NCBI GenBank assembly: GCA_001969505.1
Contig: LSSK01000164.1
Span: 1 to 53,858 of the forward strand
DNA from: Zancudomyces culisetae
Lineage: Eukaryota; Kickxellomycota; Harpellomycetes; Harpellales; Legeriomycetaceae
Direction of reading: 5' to 3'
Length of the DNA: 53,858 nt
Shown piece after piece: positions 1 through 11,924 of this stretch (position 1 is the first letter of the stretch; each line of letters begins with the position of its first letter). Below the pieces are notes generated by a model. The model saw nothing but the letters and a program-made list of their open reading frames with translations, made no database searches and had not been told where the DNA came from. A program made the position numbers and the translations under genes.

Positions 1-487
1 TTCTTACAGTTGGAAAACCAAATAATATTTTGTTTTCGATTCGAACCAGTCAAGAAGTTTCACTATATTTGGATGGTCAAGACTTTCTACAACAGCTATT
101 TCACTTTTAACCATCGCTTCATCACCTTTTAGTGAAGACTTTTTGATTATTTTTACGGCTACCTCCTGGTTTGTTGGGATAAATATAGCATGCTTTACTT
201 CTCCAAATGTTCCCGAGCCTATAATAGCGAATTTATTCGTGTTATATTGGTTTAAAATAATATACGAATACGCGAATACACAGCACTTCATAATAAAAGT
301 GGTAAATACTCAAAAAAGTGAGCAGGTGATATACATAAAGTGCAATATTAATGGGTTTTATATTGTTTGCTTTCTTACCCAATGTTTTTCCGAATTTGTA
401 GTATTGCTTTCTCTCCCTCGACGAAGGTTGATCTCTGCCTATCTTGTTCCACAAACTCCAAAGACTAAATATCTTGCTGCTTGACAT
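1..487 (-). CDS. CaMK-type Ser/Thr protein kinase, 5' part only
   Basis: N-terminal end of a protein kinase that continues beyond the left edge. Exon 1 is 379-487, starting at the ATG at 487, and ends in YKFGKTLG. An intron (219-378, GTAAGA...ATAG) splits the glycine-rich loop, which reads LGSGTFGEV after splicing. Exon 2 (8-218) carries the VAIK-type lysine as AVKIIKK, the alpha-C region with a glutamate in KSEIAVVE, then HPNIVKLLDWFES and YYLVF. A second donor (GTAAGAA) lies at position 7. The YKFGKTLG start and the HPNIV block resemble fungal calcium/calmodulin-dependent kinases as I remember them. The catalytic loop, DFG motif and calmodulin-binding tail are outside the window, so the subfamily is inferred. 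The short Ser/Arg-rich leader has no clear targeting signal. Confidence 0.85.
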
Positions 488-3400
488 TTTACTTTTTCTA
501 GATGGGATTTTGCCTTTTGCTTCCTTTTGGTTTGTGCGTATTACTAATATTGTTGTTGTTGTTATTCTATATTCTCAAAATATTGTTCTTTTTTTGGTCG
601 ATTTATGTCCGTGATTTCCTTTATCCCCGACTATATAGTCGCTTCCCTTGCGCTTCTATCCTGAGTTTCGGTTTGAGAATGAAGCGCTAATTAATATACG
701 TTTTACTGCTATAAAGCTTTGAAAAATCTTTGTGAAATTCTTATAGAAAAGCTAACTGGCTTTTAATTCATTGCATTATATCCTGCCCCCAATTTGCATT
801 TTATGGTGTTTAATTTGTTCATTAATTTTATTTTATTTTATCCAGTTTACTTTTTGGTATCCTCATCCCATTTTTATGCACTAATGTAGGATCCTATAAA
901 TTAAGCTATGAGCTACCCTATTTGATAACTCATTTTCTATTACAATCGCTATTGGTAAGCCAAGGGATTCGGTGTATTTACCTTTCTGTAATGCAACATT
1001 TTTTTTTTTTGCATTTCCCAAATATCACATTTAAAAAATGCAGTCCTCTCCCTAAGAAATATAAATGCCTTTGCTAGCCAAGATTTATTTTCATACAAAA
1101 ATGTTGGTTCGTTTATTGTTTTCGGGTTGGATTGTTGATGAAATTTAGCTAAACAACAATTTTTTTTAATGTACATTGCATTCATTTTCACCTAATTGCT
1201 CGGCTTTATAAACAGAAGTGCTAAGAAACAGGATTTCTCTTGACTTGCAATAATTTTGGGCAAACTAGTTATTTTCGTCGTTATACTTTTTCTCTACGTG
1301 CTTTGAGAATTTATCTGTATTCACTGAAAACTCAAAATCCAGTGTTCATTCTCTAATTCTATGTGGTGCGTAAACAAATCCCGACTGTATTCTTTTTTTG
1401 CATTTTTATTTCACATTAGTATATAGCTGCTTTTAGCTGCAGGATTTGAAAATGCATGTGCATGTTAAGAAAAATCAAGTGAATCTTTTAGCCAACCTCT
1501 AGTGTTACAATGGCACTCGTTTTCTGGCTCAGATAAAGGTAGTGGATAAGTGAAAAGTAGTATCACCAGCTTTTTTTTCTGTAATCTTGCATACCGTAAA
1601 CACCAGCAGCAAGTTAAATACTATTAATGTTTGAAAAATCCAAAAATTACACAATCCAAGATGGGTAAACTGTATGAAATATATAGTTGCTCTATTTTCT
1701 TATTAACTGGCTTTCATTTGGTTTAAAAAGAAAATGGATCGAATCAGCCGATAAATAGTATTATCATTTTTCAGCCCCATTTCAAAATATAAAACAAAGA
1801 AATACAATAATAGTAATAATAATACTAAAAAACTAATATGGTATGAGGTCTGCCATTACAACCTCAATAATGATAGTTGCACAGTTTACATATTGGTTAT
1901 TTTCGATGTAAACATGATTCTCAGGACAAGTTACTGTAATAAATATTTACAACCCGTTAAGGAGAGGTATCTTATATATATAAAAGTCAATGCAAAGCGA
2001 GAAGCATTCACAGTTCAGATACCTGGGGAGTTGTGTGACAACTAAATATGTTTAAGTATATATTTATATTTATATATATTTATCTTTTTTCAAAAGCCTT
2101 ATTCAACTGTATTTGCTCACTACTTGACATTGTCTTTTATCAAACTTTGTGGGATATTTTACCTTTCCTGTGTACGAAACTTACACTATAATTGGTGTTT
2201 TATAACCGAGCTCTACAAAAAACTATGTATATCTTTTACCAGTTATGTACTATACATTCCAGCAACTTGGATTCAAATTCTTCAGAATCACGCATATTCC
2301 ATATTATACGGCCTTCGATTTACACACCATATCTAGAACAGTATATGTTTAAAATATCCTCCCCACGACTAGGCGGAAGCCTTTTAAAACATTCCACTTT
2401 TTCCGAAATTGTTGCAAAACAATCAGTGCTGGTTATGGTTATCTGTGGTTTCGTAAAGGGAAATGTGCTAGAAAATCTTTACTTGGCTATCACACATTCC
2501 TAACCCAAATTATTACATATAAAATGTGAAGGAAGATTCCCCAAAAACAAAAAATCGCTTTGGACTAAGCGGACCTTAAATACCAACAAGTAAAAACTAA
2601 ATTTTAGGCCTCATTAGTAAAAGACTTTGAGTCTTACCCTTCCCACCCTTTGAAGAAAAGCATACATTCCCAACCAATTACATAGGACATTACGAACAGC
2701 CTGAAAATGTGCAATAAAAATAGGCTAATCTTTAGCATACTCAACCATCTCTGTCACTATGCAAACAAAAATGCACACTGTTAATCAAATATAAAGTTAT
2801 GTAATTATCTGTGCATTAGGTTCGATTTGTGTGCTATTGTGATGAACCTAGATTCGGTTTTTTGATTATACGTACGGTTTTATTAAATCTCTTTAAACCC
2901 ACCCATTTTTCCGAACCTTACGTATTTGTATAGCATTTACAGTTTGGGTCAAAGTTGAACAAAACTGCTGATAAATACATAGTCCAAAAAAAGCCAAGGG
3001 GTAAAAGTTTGAAAGAATTGGCGTCAATTTTTGGTGAAGTCTGAATAGTAATGACAGTATACATCTTGGTCCTGGCACAGGTTCTAAAATGTGGTTTAGA
3101 TGAGGTTACCTATGGTTTTGCAAATATTCTTATTTTTATTTTTATCATCGTTATCATTATCATTATCATCACTGTTACAACTGCAGTTACAGTCACCCTA
3201 CACACTTGTCATCACCATAGCGACATTCAAACCATACTGGCGCATTTCTTTGCTATAGAGTTATGAGCTTACGTGTACAAGGGAATGACTCGGAATAAAA
3301 ATAAGAGAAAATTAATAAATATTGGTTTCCCTTTTTTATCAACTTTTTTACCAACCTTAGCGCGCGTAAATTTACCGATACAATGATACTTTTTGTGTAG

Positions 3401-6400
3401 TTGTAACAAGCGGTAAAAGATGTTTAAAGACATCCTTATATCAGAATAAAATTCTAACTATTAATTAGATTTGAAAGTCTTGTATAAATCCGTTTGATAT
3501 TGTAAATAGAACATTTTCTTCCCGAAATATGTCATAATTGGTTACCATACTATACTGATTTAATAGAATCTGGGTTTCAAATGATTTAAAAGTATAATAC
3601 AGGAATGGCAAACGTAAATTGTGGCAGAAATGGCTATTATACGAGTCGAAGAAAAGTGAAAATAAGGTATAATATATATTATGTTTGTACTGGTAAGGTT
3701 ATACTCGGAGATATCTCACCCCAAAAAAAGTCATCTGTTCTGATAAAGACGGCCACCTAAGCATGTTACTCTTTTCTCGATGTCTGGAAGTTTGAGAAAG
3801 TGTGGATAAAAAATTATATGCATTTCGGCTGGTGTACACAATCAGTTTCCCTGTATTAACATGGGTATTTACTATTGCTAAGTTTCTAACAATAATGAAA
3901 ATATATTCCAACTTTAATGTTCGTATTTTGTTGCAAATACCACTAGAAAACCTTTATTATTTTAATGCCTTAAAGTCGGATGGTAGCACTAAAACACCTA
4001 AGCTTCTGAGGGACAGGAATGAGTTTAGCTGTTGCAAAAGTTTTGCAAAGATTTATTAATGAATTAAAGAGAAACGCAGGTATATTTCGGGAAGAACCAA
4101 CACAAACATTACTAAATCGTTTGTTGCTCTAGAAAATAAAGCCAGGTTCCTTTAGGCCGATTTGAAAATTTTCATAAAATCCCATAATTTTTTCCCGCAG
4201 ATTTATGAGTTTCCAATTGATGGACCCATCTTATTCATTATTTTTTAAAAAAATGATGTAACGAAAAGTAAAAAAAGGGTAATGAATGTTAGTTTTTAGT
4301 AACCTACGAAAAACAAAATTTTTGAATAAAAAAAAATGCAAAATAAGTCTAGAACGTCAATTTATTCTTTAGAACCTCTAAATTTGGCTTCGTTTGCATT
4401 TGCTGACTTGTTTGGTTAGCAACCACCCCTTTTTGAATCAACAATATTTTAGACAAAAAATAATAAAAAATGCCAAAATTTAAAAACAGGCCTTTACTAT
4501 TTGTCTAAACAGGGTTAAACATGATATGGGAAGGGCAAATTATAATAGAGTTTTATAAAAATTAAAATGATAAATAGTAAAAAAAATAGAAATAATCTAG
4601 TAATATTTTTGTAAAATCCTTGAGAATTAAAAAAATAATGGCAAATTGTCAATAACTTTAACCAATTTGGATGTGAGCATGATGAGGTGCAGTATGTACC
4701 CACTAAAACAAGCGAAATGTATCTCTTGGTAAAAAGGAATGGGTATTGTTTCATTTGCTCAAAGCAGCGTAAATCGTAGTACCAACAATAATGAGAATAC
4801 CTGTGAACGAAAATTGACTCAGTTGATATCCAGTCAGCATTGTTCCTATACATATATAAGCAGAGGAAACATTGTATTTCATGTCTGTTTAAGGTATCTT
4901 ATTAGATGCACTCAAGGTCTCAAAATAGAAGTGGTCGTTATCTGAAAAAAGGAGTTAAATTACTTGTCAGCCTAAAGTTATAGTAATCCGACTATTCTCG
5001 AGAGTTTATATCAATAAGGAGTGCGATTTACTTTTCAATCTAACCAGTGCTGTATATGCTTTTTTAACTCTTGATGTTTGAATGTAAATAGTGGGGGTGG
5101 GATGATAGAAAGATGAGGAACGTAAATGGGAATGTAAAGGTGACCAATAATCATTTACACTCATTTGTTTGAAAGGTTTCATACTTCCAGTTCAGAATAT
5201 ACATATGATGGGTAATCCGTTATATCACTTTCTTGTCTGGTAGATCACTGCTCTCGATTCCCGAGCATACAATTATTAGAATGCGTAACTTTGGGGTAAA
5301 AAAAAGGGAAAACGCATTGTGAGGCCTAATATAATCAAATACACCCGTTCCACCAACAAAAAAATAATTTACACACCTCCTACATTTTTGTAAGCTACTT
5401 CCATTCAATGTGAGCAAAAAAATAACCTTAAACCCCGTGGGTTGTGGTAAGAACTCAGCCTTGAACGCGTTAACATACTCCAGGATTCTTTAAGCAAAGG
5501 TTAAGTCATAAACCATGGTTTACCATGACCACTTTGCATATTAACGTATTATGTGTACTAAAAGTTGGCTGGGTTGACATCTGTGGCCCGGATAAGGCGT
5601 ATGCGCGTTTTCTGTATATGCTGGTGTGCACCCTTAATTTTAATTTCAAAACACCTTGAAGTGGTTATTTTGCTTTGGCTGAGCAATAAGAACGTTTTAA
5701 ATGAAAGCGCATCTGTGATCTTTTCACCTGTTTTCAACTTTTTCCAGGTAAATTCTTTCATAGATTTTCATTTGTTCTATGGTAAATTAATTAGCTAATT
5801 AGTAAATGAAGAGTGGATAATTTTTTTTAAAAGCGTGATGTAGCGAGATCCACAATAAAACAGTGAGGCCAATCAGTGGCAGTTCTACTAAAGATGAATC
5901 TACCTGAATACTACGGTGTTGTAATCTTTTTTTTTTTGTACGTCATGCAAAACTGAAGAAAAGTTAGAATTAATGGAGGAAATAAACGGAGATGAGCTGC
6001 TTAGGTAGATCAAAAAAGGTAAGACGCTAAAAATAAAAAGTAGAGGTAAGATGAGGTGGAATATTTGAAATAAGAGATTTTGGTGAGGAGTAATAATCTT
6101 TGGAATTGGTTAATCATCGGAAAAAGATCTTTGTTCTTTTATATTTTTAGCCTTAATAATTCATGAGGCGTAAATAGTTTGAACACACTTGAACGCATTG
6201 TTGGTGGGAATTTTTGTAATCAAGTATATAACCAGAAAAGAAAATAGAACAGTCGTGAATAGAGTCAAAGTACCATTTTTAGACTTCATGATGGTGCACA
6301 AAGGTAAAATAAAATACAAGATTTACGCATATGAAAAAGTGATAATATCATAGCTGATTGAACTGAGTGACCCGAGTGGGGTGAGTGGGGGATAAAATGA

Positions 6401-7490
6401 AAATAGGATGACCCGTTTTTTTCAAAAGCTGCCAAGTGAGAACAATAAAATTGTATGAGGCATATAACTGGACATATATGGAATTGGCGGTTTACACATT
6501 TACCACTATTTCTAGAATATTTTGTAAAGTGATAATCTCAAAAACATGTCTCCATTCCCTCCACATCTTCGAATATTACTGTTACATTAGAACTTCTGAG
6601 TTATGTGGCATCATCATATATAGGATTTTTTTTGTATTTTCGGTTTTTTTAAAAATTCAATATCCGGTAACGTTTTGTAGTTATTATGATAAGTATGGTG
6701 TCTGAGAACACTTAGATTTTGGGTTTGATTCCAAAAAAAATATAGAAAAGACTGGGGAGAAACAGTATATCACATTGGCAAAACTTTTTATATATACTGT
6801 TTTGCGCTTTTATTCACAAGTTTGCACTTGTAATTCAATAATAACGGGAATTTGTGAGATTAGACAAGTGTTTGTGATTATTTTTTTGTATTTCTGCAAA
6901 ATTGCATGGCAACATAAAAAACCAAAATTCCTAATTTTTTGTCAAAATAAATCCTCGGTGTGATATAATTGTGGATATAGACATAAAACTAGAAAAAAAA
7001 ATTAGAAAAAATACCTGCACAGTTCAATACATTTTATAATATAAGAGTTTAAGAGTGTCTAAGCTTGTGTATAAAGGATAGATAATCTTAGAAAAAGCGA
7101 GATCTATCACTAAATCAACATTATAATACATAAACACTGATATTTGGTAGAGCCAACCTTCTAACCAAAAAAAAGGCACGGATTTTATTCGACTAATATT
7201 GATATAAAGCGGTGCTATTAATGAGAATAACAGTATTTCTCTAATGAAAACAGTATTTATTCGTCGCAATAGTAAATAAGACGGCGAAGAAGAATCATAA
7301 ATGCGAATTTTCTGACAAATCAGTTCCACAGCTCAATAAATTAAGCTAGAATAGGAGTAGAGAAGGGTGGTTTATACAAAGATTCTGATATCAGAAAAGA
7401 CCCGAATCGTCAATTTTCCTCCTCCGATACTACAAAAATAGTTTAATACATATATAAAACGAGGAAAAAGTAGCATTAAAAAAAATTGGT
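488..7490. other. Gene-poor AT-rich spacer, about 7 kb
   Basis: No convincing coding gene or RNA gene was seen on either strand. Open frames here are at most about 110 codons, low in complexity and rich in Phe, Ile, Lys and Tyr, as expected from chance in AT-rich DNA. There is a perfect 14-bp palindrome centred on CCATGG at 5509-5522, a short ATTATC repeat near 3145-3170, and a relatively GC-rich patch at about 5430-5780. No tRNA B-box or 5S/U6-like sequence was recognised. A gene made of very small exons, or a decayed element, could be missed by eye. Confidence 0.5.
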
Positions 7491-9769
7491 ATGGTGACAC
7501 CTACGGAAGCTTTCAAATGGAGGTTTCTTCATTCTCGAGGATACTCAAGGATAGCTAAATGCATGAAAATGATACTTGAATACAGAAGTACTGTGTGTGG
7601 AGTTACTCTTTCATTTCTATTGCTATATGTGCTGAGACAAATAAAGAGTCTAATTATAGACAATGAGAACAGTATAGAAAGAATATTTGACAAATCCTTG
7701 TATCTGGTTAAGGTAGCGGTGATATGCAGATTCATAGCCTTAATAATGAAGGAGTCTATCAAAGAACTCGCGATTCCATATGGCCTGCGGGTAATTATTA
7801 TTTTATTTAACTATAGCTCATTCAGTAGTGTAGTACATTAGTATTATCAGAGAAAGTGAGGTGAGAAGCGGTAAAGGAGGATAGAGTTAATAGATGCGAC
7901 AGATTTATTTAACAATACTGTGATGTTTATCCCCCCAAAAATAGGACATAGACCCACCGGTGCTAAAAAGTAGTGAATATTCAGTAGAAGTGTCGAACTA
8001 CGAGTTGCTGGACACTATAGTAAGTTACAGTTAGTAGTCGAGGTTTGTGGTATGTTAATGCGATACAGATATCTAAGTTATTATTTTTAATAATACACAA
8101 ATAGAATAACCAAGTGGTAAAAGCAGCCAAAGGGAACGATCACTTTTTAGTTGGGGGAAGATTTTTTAACGAGTATTATTCATTTCCTGAAAATGTATTT
8201 AGTAGATTAAAGTCAAGTATACAGGTAATAATTACGTAGAAAAAAATCAATATAAAAAAAAGGTTATTAGCGTGTATGTGCGGAGATGGAGTGTGCTAAC
8301 ACTGATATTTATTGTTTACCTGTAGGAGTTTTCAAGTTATACAGCGATGCTTGGAAACGAGAAATTTGACTCAGAGAACATAAAGGAACTATCGCAATTT
8401 ACTTACTTGGTGGATTTATCAGAATCTATCGAGGTTTGCAGTTCTGTAGTGGAAGTGGATATCGACAAGGCGGTTAGAACCTATGGGTTTAAAAGTGGAT
8501 TAGGATTTTCGGTTGTAAATTTAAATTCGTTTATCCAGCACTTTTTAGTCAATGCAGTTTCACACAGGTTTTTGGGAAAGGTAGGAGAATAAAGAGCATG
8601 AATGGGGTTGTTATAAGCATCTTGAAGCATAGAATTTTATAATTTGGTAGTTGATATAAATTTATAAATTTGGTAAACATAGGTTGTACTTTTAAACAAG
8701 GAACTAAAAGATTCTATTCGTGGTATTGTATCCGATGTTAATTCAGAGCAGAGAGGAAACGGATTTTATATTAAGAAATTAATGACGCTATACCCATTCA
8801 TGTGGACACGAAAGTTTATTCAGAGAAAAATATTCGAAAAATATGTGCGATACGAAATAAAAAGGCGAGAGATATATCCTGAATACGATTCACCACGGGA
8901 TTCGGTTCAGTATATGATTGAAAACACAGACAAATTTGACATGAACAACAAAAATGCAATTTGTGACTCGATTTTGCTTTCGATAAGTCTGGCGATAAAA
9001 CTTGTAACATCAATGATATACACAGTGTTAATAGATATCTCGATTAGGGACGGTGTGTATAGGGATCTTAAAGAGGAGCAACACAAGGTAGTGAGCGAGC
9101 ACGGCTACAGTATTAACTTGGCAACTTTAGAGAAAATGCCTATTTTAGACGCAGTTATTAAAGAATCTGTTAGGTTATCTACGAATTATGGTAAGTCCAA
9201 CCAACGTGATTATCGTCTTATTGAGTTACGAACATAGCACAGTTTAGGGTTCTATAACATTCTGTGGATGCAATATACTGATATATTACGATATTTTTTA
9301 AATGTAAATAGCAAATACACAAAGATACACCAACAAGAAAGTAGTCTTGTCAAATGGCGTTACAATACCAAAAGACCAATACGTATATTTTAACACTTAT
9401 ACTCATAACCGGTTTAATGACGTGTTTGGATCCTCACTGTTTGAGTTTGATTACCACCGACAACTAGGCCTAGATTCTGGCCTTGCAGATGAATTCCACA
9501 ACAACCTTATGTGGATTTATGGATCAAATGTACATTTTGCTCAGGAATATAGCTTGGCGCTAACCAAAATGGTTATAGTTTTGTTGGTCAGAAAATACGA
9601 AATCCTACCAGGAAGGAGTACCACTAACAAAAACAATCGCCTAATGCTTCATTCAATTACAGGAAATAGATTCTACGCCGGAAAAGCAATTGGTTCTAGT
9701 GTTCCACATGTATCCGTGCATTTTAAACCACGAGGGAACCACTTTGAGTTATTTGAAGATGCATTTTAA
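7491..9769 (+). CDS. Cytochrome P450-like protein lacking the heme-ligand cysteine
   Basis: Six-exon model: 7491-7790, 7945-8019, 8105-8224, 8326-8580, 8683-9190, 9312-9769. Every junction is in frame, every acceptor is TAG, and the product is 571 residues. Family signs in order: a membrane segment at about 33-50; VSHRFLGK near the end of exon 4, matching the VS.R.F.G block of fungal ent-kaurene-oxidase-type P450s; an I-helix region LAIKLVTS at 353-360; the K-helix ExxR as KESVRL (E411, R414); and VVLSNGVTIPKD, matching the L.dGt.iPKg strand. The heme-binding loop aligns without gaps as WIYGSNVHFAQ (487-497), where the family has FG.GRHACPGR. The invariant cysteine is His494 (CAT at 9533-9535), and the following Pro and Gly are also replaced. 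The PERF-type motif is weak. Without a thiolate ligand, ordinary monooxygenase activity is unlikely. It may be a recently decayed copy or a non-canonical P450 fold protein. The open frame across six exons argues against old decay. Confidence 0.8.
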
Positions 9770-10299
9770 AACAATAGCGATGTCTGTGACCGCTTAGAAG
9801 CTAGTCATTTGTATTTTTTGTTCTATCCTTTTTTTTTTTTTTTTGTACGACACTGCACTGTATTGCCTAGACCTAGGATGTATTCGTTTAACTTTTAACT
9901 TTGGTTTTGCTTTGGTTTGTTTTTGTGTTAGGCCTGTAAATTAACACAATGAGCTTAATAATAGAAAATGAAAAATAATAAACACCATTAGATACTCCAG
10001 TGCAAAACACAACAACAACAAAAAAAAGCGTACTTTTACCCAAGATACTTGGATTAATAGCATCCAGCTTGTGTTACTTTTCATTCCCTTTTCTATTCAT
10101 CTTTTCCTTCTTCCTTTCTCGCCAAAACAAAGCAAAAAAGAAAGAAAAAAGAAAGAAGAAGCTTAATGGATTAATTTTGAAATAGTGGATATAAATCAGT
10201 GAGTAAGCAAATGAATAATTAACAAAAACAAGAACGTTGAAAACAACAACAACAACAAAAAAAACAAAAACAAGAGTAAAATAAAAAAAAATAAAGTTT
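9770..10299. other. Convergent intergenic spacer
   Basis: A 530-base AT-rich spacer between the tail-to-tail P450-like and uL15m genes. It contains long T and A runs (for example near 9829-9844 and 10250-10295) that may serve 3'-end formation for both genes. No gene was seen. Confidence 0.5.
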
Positions 10300-11351
10300 T
10301 TATAGTTTAGAAAGATAACCTCTATTTTCAGGATTGGCATACCAAGACCTTAATTTAGCGTTTGTGGGTTCAGCAAATTTAGGAATAGCGATAAACTTTT
10401 CGGGTTTGAGGAGAGCCTTTAGTGCCAACCGATTGTGATAAACACAGGTAACTTTCCCGCCAAGCTCCTCAATCCGGGCTATCGCAGCCTTTGATGCCTT
10501 TGTAACGTGTATATCAACTACTGATTTGAACCGCTCTGAACCGCCCGCAAGCAGGCTTACACCGCAACCACTACCCATTGTTCTTGTTGAGAAACGAACA
10601 ATTTTGCAGTCAAACAGCTCCTTGAGTGTAATTGGCTTTTTTGGATCTATTCGCCCATTATCAATGAAATGTTGTAGCTTATCGATGTTTAGTGGTTCTA
10701 ATTCACGTTTAAACAGTGCGTTTTTGAACCCACGCTTTGGGTATCGTTTGTGTATTGGCGTTTGTCCTCCCTCAAAGCCTGGTGTCATTTTACGGTTTCC
10801 TGTTCTACTATTTTGACCCTTGTGACCCTTTCCACTGGTCTTTCCTTTTCCCGACCCTGGTCCTCTACCAAGTCTCTTCTTCTATTTATATGTAAATACA
10901 TACATACATGTATACGTATTTAGTATATATTCATGTATAGCCAACGTAGAAAGGTCAAGTACAACCAAAAACAAGTAAATGGAGTAGAAAAAAAAAATTT
11001 TTTTTTGTGAATGGAGAAGGAAAGATAGTAGAAAATATAAAGATGATGTAGAAGAGGAGGAGAAGGAGGGAGGAGGGGGAGATGTATTACCTTTTTTTTA
11101 GATCCTGGTAAATCGTTAATCGTATTCAATGCAACTACAATTTTTGGTTCTGCCAACATCGATCTGCCAACAGTACCATTCAATACGGTAGAGTATTTTC
11201 TTATGTGTTGCTGCTTGGCAAATGCTAATTGTTTCAGTAGCGATTGTATTTGTGGAACTTGTGTTTGGTTTTTGCTCAATATCGCCAAACATCGTGCCGA
11301 AATGTACTTTCCACCATTGTTTACCACAAATCTGCTCTTAGTTAACAACAT
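10300..11351 (-). CDS. MRPL15: Mitochondrial large-subunit ribosomal protein uL15m
   Basis: Two exons: 11091-11351 and 10300-10881, with an intron (GTAATA...ATAG) at 10882-11090, giving 280 residues. The first exon encodes a basic, hydroxylated N-terminus starting MLLTKSRFVVNNGGKY, typical of a mitochondrial presequence. Exon 2 opens with the L15 signature KKRLGRGPGSGKGKTSGKGH, followed by GQNSRTG and GFEGGQTPIHKRYPKRGF, the glycine-rich segment that contacts 23S-type rRNA. The rest matches the L15 globular part (ITLKELFDCKIV, GGKVTCVYHNRLALKALLKPEKF). It assembles into the 54S mitoribosomal subunit. The fungal family has a similar length and an N-terminal extension compared with bacteria. 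The intron sits just before the RNA-binding signature. Confidence 0.93.
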
Positions 11352-11924
11352 TTTCCTGGTCGATTATAGAATCCTCTTTTCTTTATAGTTGGGATTTGAT
11401 TGAAGTGTTGGTGTATTTATACGATAGTCGTTTGCCAAAAATGCCAAAGAAAAAAAAAAGTCCAAGTCTACGAACAAAGTAGAATTATAATGATTTATAT
11501 TTCCAATTCTTGGGGGGGGGGAACTGATTTCTACACACAACTTTTATTTAAAGCTAGTAAATATTGCTTTGTTTTTTTTTTTTCTTCAATTAAACTCCAA
11601 ATATCACAACATTCTCAAATACAATTTGGTTTATTCTAGTTAATGTTATCTATAGAAAAAAAAAACGCAAATCAAATCAAATTAAACTAAATCAAATGAA
11701 ATCAAATCCAATTTCTCAGCACAGTAGAATAGGCATGAAAAATTTTTTTTTTCAGTGCAACCCAAACTTGAACACCCAAAACCTTGATTGAGATATGTAG
11801 TTACCAGGACAATAACAAAAGTGTTTATTGTTAGTAGGTGAAACGCGTTTAGAGCTACACTTAATAAAAGAGACCAGCTAATAACGAGTAAATAATTATT
11901 GCAAGCAAGGCATGTTTATAAATA
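11352..11924. other. Intergenic spacer upstream of uL15m
   Basis: 573 AT-rich bases between the uL15m start and the end of the acidic protein gene, both on the minus strand. It holds a 10-base G run at 11512-11521 and repeated AATCAAAT-like words at about 11665-11710. No coding sequence was recognised. Confidence 0.5.

Noticed and set aside
2192-2503. 103-codon open frame on the plus strand
   Set aside because: No recognisable motif, overlapping alternative frames, and a composition like chance AT-rich sequence.
4751-4882. Minus-strand 43-codon frame encoding a hydrophobic peptide (MKYNVSSAY...)
   Set aside because: It looks like one membrane helix, but there is no family match, no partner exon and no promoter evidence; such frames arise by chance in AT-rich DNA.
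5509-5522. 14-bp perfect palindrome around CCATGG
   Set aside because: Isolated, AT-flanked and without a partner element; not enough to call an operator or transposon end.
8105-8224. Apparent frameshift between P450 exons 2 and 3
   Set aside because: Using the acceptors near 8126 the frame breaks, which first suggested a pseudogene. The TAG acceptor ending at 8104 restores the frame and fits the family, so no frameshift is needed.
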